In this document: positions 1-7,882 of the stretch, in pieces
Layout of the letters: each line of letters starts with the position of its first letter
Position numbering within the stretch: the first letter of the stretch is position 1
Origin: Planctomycetota bacterium
GTDB taxonomy: Bacteria; Planctomycetota; PUPC01; JACPCR01
Length of the DNA: 64,000 nt
Assembly (NCBI GenBank): GCA_016179685.1
Contig: JACPCR010000076.1
Span: 1 to 64,000 of the forward strand
Reading direction: 5' to 3'
The notes under the pieces: generated by a model
Database searches by the model: none
What the model was told of the DNA's origin: nothing
The model's input: the letters and a program-made list of their open reading frames with translations, nothing else
Translations under genes and position numbers: made by a program

Positions 1-375
1 ACAGCCTAAGACTCTAAAGCGCAGCGTCCGAGACCCACGCCAAATCCCAAGTCTCACGCCGCCTACCGCCAGAACTGCCTGCGTTATCCCACGGGGCCTA
101 CCGCCGGACCGAGCACCCGCCGAATGGCTGCGTCATCCCCTTCAGAACACCCGCCCACCCGCCTCCCGCCGCGGATTTCTCCGCCTTGTACACCCTTACC
201 GAAAGGACACGGTACACCGACGTCCGACGCGTGGTACTCGGCCGCCCGACGGGTGGTACATCCTCAAACCGACATTGACAACTGGGCCCCCAAATTGCAC
301 AGTAATTTCTTGGCAAGCCCATGGGCTCTCGGGGTGTCCCGGCCGGACGCACCGGAAAACGGAGGAGGCCTGCTG
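1..375. other. Leader region without a supported gene
   Basis: No convincing gene is seen here. Positions 1-18 read ACAGCCTAAGACTCTAAA, which recurs with one change at 17071-17088. Two imperfect direct units, each beginning CCTACCGCC and ending near GCGTYATCCC, lie at about 63-97 and 99-138. An open frame runs through this stretch in phase with the downstream hydrolase, but it lacks family-like sequence and the strong ribosome site at 361 argues that translation starts at 376. Confidence 0.5.
361..368 (+). promoter_or_regulatory. Shine-Dalgarno site fixing the hydrolase start
   Basis: GGAGGAGG lies 7 bases upstream of the ATG at 376. It selects this ATG over in-frame starts further upstream, whose translation would be proline/arginine-rich and unlike the family. 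Confidence 0.8.
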
Positions 376-2238
376 ATGGACGCGACGACTGCTCAGTGCG
401 GCGCTGCTCCCGCCGAGCAGATGCTCATGGATTACTACAACGAGATGGTCGAGCCGCGTCCGTTCGTGGTCCGGCAAGGCGATGAATTTCGGTATCACCA
501 GGCCAAGCTTCGGAAGCGCATTCTTCGGTGCGTGGGACTCGATCCGCTGCCGGACCGGATTGCGCTGGAGGTTGAGTTCTCATCGCCCCTGGAGCATCCC
601 TGGTGCGAGGTGCGGGCGGTGACCTATCGGCTCTGGCCGGGCATCCGCGCCCGGGCGCTGCTCTACCGGCCCAAGGCTCTGCCGGAGCGGCCTGCGCCCG
701 GCATGCTGTGCCCCGTGGGGCACTGGCAGGGCGGAAGCACGCACCCGGACGTGCAGGCCCGATGTCTGAACCTGGCGCGGCTGGGCTACGTGGTTCTCTG
801 CACCACGCAGCATCATTTCGAGGACCTGGCCGCCGGGTTCTCCCACCAAACGCTGATGATCTGGAACAACATGCGGGGACTTGACCTTCTCGAGGGTCTG
901 CCGGGTGTAGATGGGTCGAGGCTCGGCTGTGCCGGGGCGTCTGGAGGGGGTCTGCAGACGCAGATGCTGGCGGCGCTGGACGAGCGTGTGGGGGCGGCGA
1001 CGATCGTTGGCCTGACCTGCGACTACCGTGAGATTCTGTTCCCGTATCGGTCGCACTGCGTGTGCAATCACTGGCCGGGCGCGATGCAGTTCACGGACCA
1101 GCCGGAGATCGCTGCGCTGGCGCTGCCCAGGCCGGTCCAGTTTTTGACGATGAACGACTGGACCCAAAATTTTGGGCGTGACAATCTGCGGGCGGTCCGA
1201 GCGCTTTATGAAGCGCACGGTATCGGGGAGCGCGTGGATCACCAGTACTGGCCGACTCCGCACCTCTATGACCGGCCGAAACGGGAGCGGACCTATGCCT
1301 GGATGGAGCGCTGGCTGCGCGGCGGGAGGGAATGCGGGGATGCGCTGGCCGAGCCCGAGACTCTGGTCTTTCTCCCGGCGCGTCTCGAAGAGCTTTGCGC
1401 TTGCATCCCGGGACCGAAGGAGGAGGTTCTGGATGCTGCGCAGAATCGGATACGTGAGCACTATCGCCAGCGATGCCAAGCTGACCGAGTTTCACCGGTT
1501 GGCGGATGGAGGCCTCAGGAAACGGACCGGCAGCGTGCTATTCTCCGTGACCTTTTGGGGATGGGTGCAGCGCGTCCGCGCCGCGGCAGCGTTGTGACGG
1601 GCGGATTCGAGGAGTTTCGAGGCCTAGCGCTGGAACGCGTGGCGTTCCCCTCGGAGGGGCCGCTGCACGTTCCGACCCTGCTCGTGCAGGGCAGCGATGG
1701 CGCCCGCCGTGGCATCGTCATCCGTTTGGACGAGGCGTCCAAAGAGGCACGGGCCGATGACCCTGAGATCCTGGATCAGGCTCGGTCAGGATGGCTCGTC
1801 GTCCTGCCCGACGTCCGGTTCGTCGGCGCTCTGAGCCTCGAAGTCCTGAAAGGGAGATGCAAGGAACGGGTTGCCTTTGCGATTGCAGCCCCAACAGACG
1901 AGGCGCTGGACAAGGAATACACGGAGTTTTGGACACGGAACGGCATCTTGTGGGGCCGGCCGCTGCCGGGCATGGCGGTGACGGACCTCGGTGCGGTGCT
2001 GGACGGTGTGCTCGATCGTCTCGGGTCGCCCCAAGCCTATGTACGACTTGTAGCCCGTGGCCCCCTAGCCGCGGCAGCGGTTTTCGCCGCATGCCTGGAC
2101 CCCCGGATTCGGGAGCTCGACGTGGACGCGGGAGGCCGCACGTTCGCTGCGGGAACCCTGCCCCTCGTGCCGGGCATCTTGCGCTGGGGCGACGTGGAAC
2201 ACTGGCTCCGTGTAGCCCGATTCTCTCAAGCCCGATGA
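376..2238 (+). CDS. Two-domain alpha/beta hydrolase, acetylxylan-esterase-like
   Basis: Predicted serine hydrolase of 620 residues. The first half carries a nucleophile elbow GASGGG with Ser189, then a region ending in a PTPHLYD segment that could supply the catalytic His, followed by a helix-rich WMERWLRGG end. This matches the acetylxylan esterase/dienelactone-hydrolase-like group that deacylates carbohydrates. The second half (from about residue 350) looks like a repeat of the fold but shows no GxSxG elbow, so it is probably a non-catalytic duplicate. I see no signal peptide, so it may act in the cytoplasm. It is convergent with the SpoIIE gene, 76 bases away. The family assignment is reasonably safe; the substrate is unknown. 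Confidence 0.7.
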   Translation: MDATTAQCGAAPAEQMLMDYYNEMVEPRPFVVRQGDEFRYHQAKLRKRILRCVGLDPLPDRIALEVEFSSPLEHPWCEVRAVTYRLWPGIRARALLYRPKALPERPAPGMLCPVGHWQGGSTHPDVQARCLNLARLGYVVLCTTQHHFEDLAAGFSHQTLMIWNNMRGLDLLEGLPGVDGSRLGCAGASGGGLQTQMLAALDERVGAATIVGLTCDYREILFPYRSHCVCNHWPGAMQFTDQPEIAALALPRPVQFLTMNDWTQNFGRDNLRAVRALYEAHGIGERVDHQYWPTPHLYDRPKRERTYAWMERWLRGGRECGDALAEPETLVFLPARLEELCACIPGPKEEVLDAAQNRIREHYRQRCQADRVSPVGGWRPQETDRQRAILRDLLGMGAARPRRGSVVTGGFEEFRGLALERVAFPSEGPLHVPTLLVQGSDGARRGIVIRLDEASKEARADDPEILDQARSGWLVVLPDVRFVGALSLEVLKGRCKERVAFAIAAPTDEALDKEYTEFWTRNGILWGRPLPGMAVTDLGAVLDGVLDRLGSPQAYVRLVARGPLAAAAVFAACLDPRIRELDVDAGGRTFAAGTLPLVPGILRWGDVEHWLRVARFSQAR

Positions 2239-2314
2239 CGACCGCAGGGCTTTCTATCGAGTTTCCCGCTTCCGTAGTGGCGGAGCAATGACGCACCGGG
2301 AAACGGGCGACTTT

Positions 2315-4519
2315 TCAGGATGCTCCGGCCAACTGCTTCTTGATGATCAGAAGCGTGATATCGTCGTGCCGAGGTGCGCCGTGCTCGAAGGCCACCACCG
2401 ATTCCACGACCTTCTGCACCATGAGGTCAGCCTGGAGCTGTCGGGCAGCCTGGAGCACCGCCAGAAGCCGGTCGTTTCCAAACTCTTCATGATTCTCATT
2501 CATGGCTTCTTTGGTGCCGTCCGTTGAAACGAAGAGAAACTCCCCCTCTTCGAGCTTCAGTTCGACCGGCTTGAGCGTTTTTTCGAAGAGGTCAACGTCC
2601 GCCATGCCGATGGCCATTCCCTTGGCCTCGCGGACCATCTGGGCCTGACCATCCGATTTCACCCGGATGAGGGGTTCCTGGCCGGCGCGGTAGTGGGAAA
2701 AGGAATCGGTTTGCGGGTGATAGAAGAGGAGGGAAACGGCCACAAAAAGGTCGCATTTCAAGTCCTGGGCCATGTGCCGATTCAGCGCCTTGACGAGCTG
2801 GTCGTCCGGAAGGCCCTGGGTGGCGAGCATGCGGAGCACGCTTCGGATCATGACCATGAGCATGGCGGCGGCGGAGCCTTTGCCGCAGACGTCGGCCACG
2901 GCAAAGATGCGTTCGCCGTTGGGGGCCTCGATGATGTCGTAATAGTCCCCGCCCACGTGCAGGCACGGCTCGTAGAAATAGGAGACCTGGTAAGGCTCCA
3001 TGGAATTGACGGCCTCGGGAAGGAGCGAAAGCTGGATTTCTCGGGCCCGCACCACGTCTGGGCTCTCCTCCACCCGGGCCGGTTCCTTGATTTTCAGCGT
3101 TTGGAGCGTGAGGTCGAGAATACGCCCGCAGAAGAGATGCCGCTTCTCGAAATGGCAGGGGTAAAGCTCGTCTCGCTCCTCCTCGGAGAAAAGGCTTTCA
3201 TCCAGGTTTTGCAGATGAAGATAGCTCGCGGGGCAGAGCGACCTCAGGGCGATCAGCGTCGTCTTGGGATCGTCAATCTGGGAAACATCCAGCAGGATGA
3301 AGGGGGGCTGGAAGCTCTCCGCATAAGAAAGGATTTTCTTGCCGCTTTTGAGAACAATGCAGCTCACTCCCAGCTTGTTCAGGTCCTCGATCAGAGCCCC
3401 GCTTCCCTCGAGGTCCCGGGCAAAAAGAAACAGCGCCAGGGGCGACGGCTGCTGCACGGCCAATGAAAACGATCCGACGAACTTCTCAAGAAATTCCCAT
3501 TGCTTCTGGTTGTCCTGGCGGTCATTCATCTGGATGACCCGGTCGCTGCCGAGTCGAGCCAGGTCGCCAAGCTCTTCCGCATTAAAGATTCCCACCAAGT
3601 CCTGCCCCATGGCGAGGGGGTCGACCACCTTCGTTCGCACCTCGTCGAGGAGCATGGCGGACCTTTTTTCGAGAGGAATGCCCTTGAGGACCAGGTGCAC
3701 GGCCTCAGCCAAGGTGACTTTTTCACCGACGATGAGCTCCAAGCCGTCCTCTCCCAGGGTATCCAGGATACGTGTGGAAACATGGCGGACGTCGCCGAGG
3801 TCCTTGCTCATGAGGAGCGGCATCACGGCATAGAAGCACTGACGGGTGATGGACCGTACGCGTTCGGAGTCGCCGGTCTCATGAAAGGCGTCCATGGCCT
3901 CCTTGCAGCACTGGGCCAGCCCGTCAACCAGGGACTCGATAACGGACATCGGCATGGAGATGGCGTTCTCGGCGGACTCGACCGGCATATCCCTATCGAA
4001 AATATCATGGAGGCATTTTTCGAGCGCACTGGTCTTGCCTCCCTTGAGAATCCCCAATTTCAGCTTGTTGATCCGGATATGGGTGAGTCCCTGGAGGTGC
4101 TCGTCAGCCACTCTTCCTCCGACGAGCACGTCGGATGGCCGCAGGGAGAAGAGGCGGGTCAGCACGGCAATCTCCGCCAGGGTCACGCCTTTCTCGAACT
4201 GGATCGATTCGACGTTCAGGTTGTCAATGATCTTCAGGATCGTCTGGACCGGGCTGTCCAGGTCCTGGATGGGAATTCCATTGACGGACAGCCGCCGGGT
4301 GATCGTGCTCAGAGTCAGGGTGGGCGTCTTCTCCAAGATGTCCTGGAGGTCTTGAAGAATAATCTCTTGGACCGTATCGATTTTTCGGTGCCCGCCCGGG
4401 TACATGCTGGCGAACTTACACGCCTTGGTGACGTTGGCCAGAATCCTGAGCACCTGATCGATCCGGCCGCGGGAGCCGGGACTCAACTGGGCCGTTTCCA
4501 GGCTCGTCGGTGCGTGCAT
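2315..4519 (-). CDS. SpoIIE/RsbU-type PP2C protein phosphatase with long N-terminal region
   Basis: A 734-residue protein. The C-terminal 230 residues form a SpoIIE domain: AREIQLSLLP at the domain start, the metal-binding VGGDYYD, ADVCGKG with following AAAMLM, STDGTKEAMN, and the closing DDITLL. The N-terminal 480 residues are mostly helical and unassigned; a segment around residues 370-430 (LALFLFARD, ILLDVSQIDDP) resembles a receiver-like fold. Such phosphatases typically dephosphorylate anti-sigma antagonists in partner-switching cascades. No partner (STAS protein or RsbW-like kinase) is encoded in the window. It lies 1 base downstream of the zinc-ribbon gene, so the two are almost certainly co-transcribed and probably translationally coupled. 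Confidence 0.9.
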   Translation of the reverse strand: MHAPTSLETAQLSPGSRGRIDQVLRILANVTKACKFASMYPGGHRKIDTVQEIILQDLQDILEKTPTLTLSTITRRLSVNGIPIQDLDSPVQTILKIIDNLNVESIQFEKGVTLAEIAVLTRLFSLRPSDVLVGGRVADEHLQGLTHIRINKLKLGILKGGKTSALEKCLHDIFDRDMPVESAENAISMPMSVIESLVDGLAQCCKEAMDAFHETGDSERVRSITRQCFYAVMPLLMSKDLGDVRHVSTRILDTLGEDGLELIVGEKVTLAEAVHLVLKGIPLEKRSAMLLDEVRTKVVDPLAMGQDLVGIFNAEELGDLARLGSDRVIQMNDRQDNQKQWEFLEKFVGSFSLAVQQPSPLALFLFARDLEGSGALIEDLNKLGVSCIVLKSGKKILSYAESFQPPFILLDVSQIDDPKTTLIALRSLCPASYLHLQNLDESLFSEEERDELYPCHFEKRHLFCGRILDLTLQTLKIKEPARVEESPDVVRAREIQLSLLPEAVNSMEPYQVSYFYEPCLHVGGDYYDIIEAPNGERIFAVADVCGKGSAAAMLMVMIRSVLRMLATQGLPDDQLVKALNRHMAQDLKCDLFVAVSLLFYHPQTDSFSHYRAGQEPLIRVKSDGQAQMVREAKGMAIGMADVDLFEKTLKPVELKLEEGEFLFVSTDGTKEAMNENHEEFGNDRLLAVLQAARQLQADLMVQKVVESVVAFEHGAPRHDDITLLIIKKQLAGAS

Positions 4520-4520
4520 A

Positions 4521-5522
4521 TCAAGGCTCGCTCGCTAGAAACAGAGATTCTTGCATCTCGGCAGGTAGGCGGGCAAGGACGTATTCCCGTTTCTTCTTCC
4601 AGATTTCCACGTTGGGGACCGGGATCAGGGCGTATCGAAGTAAACGGTTCTGAGTCACGAAAGGGGAGAGCGATTTGACCTTGAAGGCGGCCTCTCCGAT
4701 GGTCTCGCCCGTTTTCCCGACGAATTCATAATGGATGAGGGTCCCGGCAGCGTAGAAATTCCGATCGGCGATGTCCACGCTGGCCTCACCGAGCCGGAGA
4801 ACCGCGCTGGCCGAAAAATCGGGCTCCTTGAGAAACTGAAGAATGTGGGCTTCATACAGGAGAAGTTTGCCGGTGGCCTCGACGCTCAGGTCGGCGCAGG
4901 TCGGACACCTGCCCTCGATAGGCTGTCCGCAGACACGGCATTTCTCTTTGAGCTGGGCGACCGGCATGAGGAATTGCAGGAGCGAGATGTTTTCCCGCAG
5001 GGGGTCCAGTTCGGACTGGTAAGGGAGCGTCACACGCGTCCTGCACTTGGGACATTCGGTGTCCATGCCCCGGTAGCTCTCTTTCTGGATCAGGGGCGTC
5101 CGGCACTGCGGATTCGAACAATAAAAGTAGAGAAAGCCGTGAAGCTCGCAGGGCCTGGCCGGGGTATCCCCCTCGATGATCTTGCTGGTGACCCCGCAAT
5201 AGGAGCACTTGACGACGATGCCATGAAAGCCGGCCGCGATCCGGAAGGCCTTTCCGCACTTGCACGTGTACGGGACGTAGGAGGTCGAAATTCGATACCG
5301 CGTCCCGCACTGGGGACAGGCCGTTTCCTTGCCGGAGTCGAGGCAGGGGACGGAGACGATCTCCATGCAGTTTTTTTGAGGACAGAGCGTATAGAGCCAT
5401 CCGCCGCAATGAGCGACATGGGGAGCGGGGAGCGGACGGGTCTTCGGGGCCGCCTTCTCCGGTGACTGGGTCGAGGTTTTTTCCAGTTTTTCGTCCACAG
5501 GAGATCCCTTGGCGGTAGCCAT
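4521..5522 (-). CDS. Multi zinc-ribbon protein of unknown function
   Basis: A 333-residue protein with a string of cysteine pairs in its first 210 residues: CPQKNC, CPQCG, CKCG, CSYCG, CSNPQC, CPKC, CRVCG and CPTC, which should form at least four zinc ribbons. The last 120 residues have no cysteines and look like a small alpha/beta domain. I do not recognise a named family. It sits directly upstream of the SpoIIE phosphatase with a 1-base gap, so it may be its regulator or sensor; that is inference from position only. No signal peptide or membrane segment is visible. A proline-rich, charged linker (residues 1-35) precedes the first ribbon. Confidence 0.75.
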   Translation of the reverse strand: MATAKGSPVDEKLEKTSTQSPEKAAPKTRPLPAPHVAHCGGWLYTLCPQKNCMEIVSVPCLDSGKETACPQCGTRYRISTSYVPYTCKCGKAFRIAAGFHGIVVKCSYCGVTSKIIEGDTPARPCELHGFLYFYCSNPQCRTPLIQKESYRGMDTECPKCRTRVTLPYQSELDPLRENISLLQFLMPVAQLKEKCRVCGQPIEGRCPTCADLSVEATGKLLLYEAHILQFLKEPDFSASAVLRLGEASVDIADRNFYAAGTLIHYEFVGKTGETIGEAAFKVKSLSPFVTQNRLLRYALIPVPNVEIWKKKREYVLARLPAEMQESLFLASEP

Positions 5523-5580
5523 CCGGCCGCCCCGGCCAGATTCCGCGACAGCGCCCGGGACGCCGGTGAATCCTGCCGGG

Positions 5581-6609
5581 TCACGCGGGGTTATTCCGCA
5601 GGGTGTGCATTCGCGGGGTCAGCTCATAATGGATGGGCTGGCCGGAAAAGAAACGTTCGAACTCGTCCACCATCATGTCGAAGTAACGAGGGAATGCGTC
5701 CGGTGCGTACCAGGCGATATGGGGCGAAAGAAAAACGTTGGGGAGTTTTCGCAACGGGCTGTCTTTCGGCAGAGGCTCGGGATCGAAGACATCGAGCCCG
5801 GCGATGATCTCACGTTTCTGCAACTTGCGGAGAAGGGCTTGGTGGTCGATGACGGGGCCACGGCAGCAGCTGATCAGGATCGAGCCGCGGCGGAGCAGGT
5901 TGAGCTCTCGTTCGCCGATCATCCCCTTCGTGGAGGGCGTATGGGGCACCTGGATGACCAGAATCTCCGCATGGCGAATCACGTGCGGGAGGTCGGCTCG
6001 CTGGATACCCAGCCGGGCCACGGTCTCCTCCGGCAGGAAAGGGTCGCAGACGCGAAGCTGGACGTGGAAGGGGCCGAGCAGCTCGATGAGTCGCTGCCCC
6101 ACGTGGCCGCAGCCGACGAGGCCTACCTTTCGCCCGGTGAGCTCGCCATTGACGAATTCCGCGTTGAGGGTGACGGCCCATTGCTCGGTGCCCTCGATCA
6201 TGCGGCTGAAGACCTCGCCAGCATTGCGAAGGCAGGCGAGGACCAAGGCGAGGACCCACTCGGCGACGGGCTGGGAAGAAGCGATATTGGAAACGTCAGT
6301 GATGGTGATGCGACGCTGGCGAGCCGATTCGAAATCGATTTCCTTGGAGAATCGATCGCCCCAGAGGCCAACGATACGGAGGGCCGGCAATTGCTCCAGG
6401 AGGCGCGGGGTCAACACCGGCGTCCGATCGCCCCATTTCATGAGGCCATGTGCTTCACGAGCGGCCTGGCAGAACTCTTCGTCCGTATAAGGGTCCCGCC
6501 GATCGCGGCCGACGGGCTCACAGACTTTTTCCAATCGCTCCCAGTTGCCGGGAGTCACGCAGTGCTGGTAGACCCAGGGATTGAGATCCAGGATGACCTT
6601 GGGACGCAT
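5581..6609 (-). CDS. D-isomer-specific 2-hydroxyacid dehydrogenase, NAD-dependent
   Basis: About 342 residues from the ATG at 6609. The Rossmann motif VGLVGCGHVGQRL, the catalytic Arg in SCCRGPVID, the Glu in DVFDPEP and the His in SPHIAWY are all present and correctly ordered, so it should be an active reductase or dehydrogenase of a 2-hydroxy acid (the phosphoglycerate dehydrogenase/glyoxylate reductase superfamily). Substrate cannot be read from sequence. An earlier in-frame ATG at 6672 would add 21 residues of low-complexity character; 6609 gives the usual N-terminus RPKVILDLNP. The gene lies 58 bases upstream of the zinc-ribbon gene on the same strand and 325 bases downstream of the oxygenase gene, with palindromes in that gap. 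Confidence 0.88.
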   Translation of the reverse strand: MRPKVILDLNPWVYQHCVTPGNWERLEKVCEPVGRDRRDPYTDEEFCQAAREAHGLMKWGDRTPVLTPRLLEQLPALRIVGLWGDRFSKEIDFESARQRRITITDVSNIASSQPVAEWVLALVLACLRNAGEVFSRMIEGTEQWAVTLNAEFVNGELTGRKVGLVGCGHVGQRLIELLGPFHVQLRVCDPFLPEETVARLGIQRADLPHVIRHAEILVIQVPHTPSTKGMIGERELNLLRRGSILISCCRGPVIDHQALLRKLQKREIIAGLDVFDPEPLPKDSPLRKLPNVFLSPHIAWYAPDAFPRYFDMMVDEFERFFSGQPIHYELTPRMHTLRNNPA

Positions 6610-6639
6610 TGGCTGTATCTCTTGGTGGATGGACGTCGT

Positions 6640-6661
6640 GGGCTTCAGACAGCCGAAGCCC
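6640..6661 (-). repeat. Small hairpin ahead of the dehydrogenase start
   Basis: GGGCTTC at 6640-6646 pairs perfectly with GAAGCCC at 6655-6661, leaving an 8-base loop. It lies about 30 bases upstream of the ATG at 6609, so it would fall in the mRNA leader. Role unknown. Confidence 0.4.
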
Positions 6662-6858
6662 CGGCAGTTCATATTTTAGCACCCGGCATCCTTCTCGGCA
6701 TCTGGGGCCGAGTGAGGCGAAGGCCCCCGCCCCGTGCTCCACAGGAAGAGGATCACCGCCAAGGACGCAAAGAGCGGAGAGGAAGACAACTTTCCCGGCG
6801 ACGCGCAAACCGCGCTGGTGGACTTCATCAGATAAATAAGTTATGCGATCTCTCTCTT

Positions 6859-6934
6859 GGCGGGGCTGCTTCGGCGAAGCCGAACCAGCCCCGTCCCTGA
6901 AATCCGCGGAGCCCGGATGGCGGAACGGATTTCA
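6859..6934 (-). repeat. Dispersed double-hairpin repeat R1, copy A
   Basis: Read on the minus strand, TGAAATCCG at the start pairs with CGGATTTCA, followed by a second hairpin whose arms are GGGGCTG/CAGCCCC around an inner TTCGGC/GCCGAA stem. The unit begins directly after the oxygenase stop codon (6935-6937). Two further copies with the same two-hairpin layout are at 35889-35968 and 45670-45747. It could act as a transcript end or stability element; there is no T-run, so it is not a standard rho-independent terminator. Confidence 0.75.
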
Positions 6935-7855
6935 TCAGACGCAGCCGGGGAACTCCCGGCCGCGGACCAGAGGGAAGCCGTTGTGCGGGTCGGGTCGGTC
7001 CGTGGCGTGGATTTTCCACAGGTGCGCGTCGTCCTGCGGAGTGCCGATGTAACGGGCCTCCGCGGGGACATAGTGGAGCGCCCAGCCCCAGCGGCGCTGG
7101 GGGGTCGGGTTAGGCCCGCTGCAATGCAGCGTGAGACTGTGGTGGAAAACGACGTCACCAGCATCCAGTGGAGTCATCCTTTCTCCGGCCAGGACATCCC
7201 CTGTGAGTAAATAGGGGAGGTGATCCCAGTCGATGAGCCCGAACTCGTGGCTGCCGGGGATGTAGCGCACGCATCCGTTCTCCACCGTGGCGTTGTCGAT
7301 GGCGATCCAGGCGGTCAGGAGGTTCTTGGATGCAAAGAAATTCCAGAAGACCGAGTCCTGGTGGTAGCGGTTGGCGGGCCCGTACGGCGGTTTAGCGAAC
7401 ACCTGGTCATAATAGAGCTTGATGTTCGGGCTCATCAACTCGGCGACGACATCGACGATCTTCGGGTGTCGCACGAAGGGGCCGAGCACCTCGTCCTGTC
7501 GTAGCACCCGGAGGTGGCTGACGGCGTCCAGGGGATTCTGGACGGGGCCCCAAAGCTGCTCGGCGTAAGGCTCACCGCCGACGGGGAACACCTGGGTGCC
7601 TCGGCGGAGGTGCGTGGCCGTGTGCTGCTGCGGCGGCTCCGGCGAGGTGGTCGGCCTGGAGGAGACGTTCCCGAAGCTGCCCCGGCCCGGCACGTCACGA
7701 ACCGTCACCAAGTCGGCCGGAATTCCTGAAACCGTCCCGAGCACGATCTGCTCGAGGCGGGTCCGGATGAGATCGACCTCATTGCTCGTCAGGACCTGGC
7801 GAACCACGAGGTACCCATCACGGTCGTAATGCTTCTTTTGTACTCGGGTCAGCAT
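6935..7855 (-). CDS. Phytanoyl-CoA dioxygenase (PhyH) family oxygenase, first copy
   Basis: A 306-residue Fe(II)/2-oxoglutarate oxygenase-like protein. The metal-binding HxD is in YHQDSVFW, the distal His in HHSLTLHCSGPN, and the typical YIPGSHEFG strand precedes it. The N-terminus RDGYLVVRQVLT is typical of PhyH proteins (KxGFvvvrgvls pattern). A strong SD (GGGGA) precedes the ATG at 7855. It starts 27 bases after the stop of the 1313-residue secreted protein and is probably in its operon. PhyH proteins hydroxylate varied small molecules and recur in PVC glycan loci; the substrate here is unknown. Confidence 0.88.
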   Translation of the reverse strand: MLTRVQKKHYDRDGYLVVRQVLTSNEVDLIRTRLEQIVLGTVSGIPADLVTVRDVPGRGSFGNVSSRPTTSPEPPQQHTATHLRRGTQVFPVGGEPYAEQLWGPVQNPLDAVSHLRVLRQDEVLGPFVRHPKIVDVVAELMSPNIKLYYDQVFAKPPYGPANRYHQDSVFWNFFASKNLLTAWIAIDNATVENGCVRYIPGSHEFGLIDWDHLPYLLTGDVLAGERMTPLDAGDVVFHHSLTLHCSGPNPTPQRRWGWALHYVPAEARYIGTPQDDAHLWKIHATDRPDPHNGFPLVRGREFPGCV

Positions 7856-7882
7856 GAGGGTCCCCTTCGAATTCGGGAGAGG

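Noticed and set aside
5509-6900. 463-codon plus-strand open frame
   Set aside because: Antisense to the dehydrogenase with intact Rossmann and catalytic motifs.
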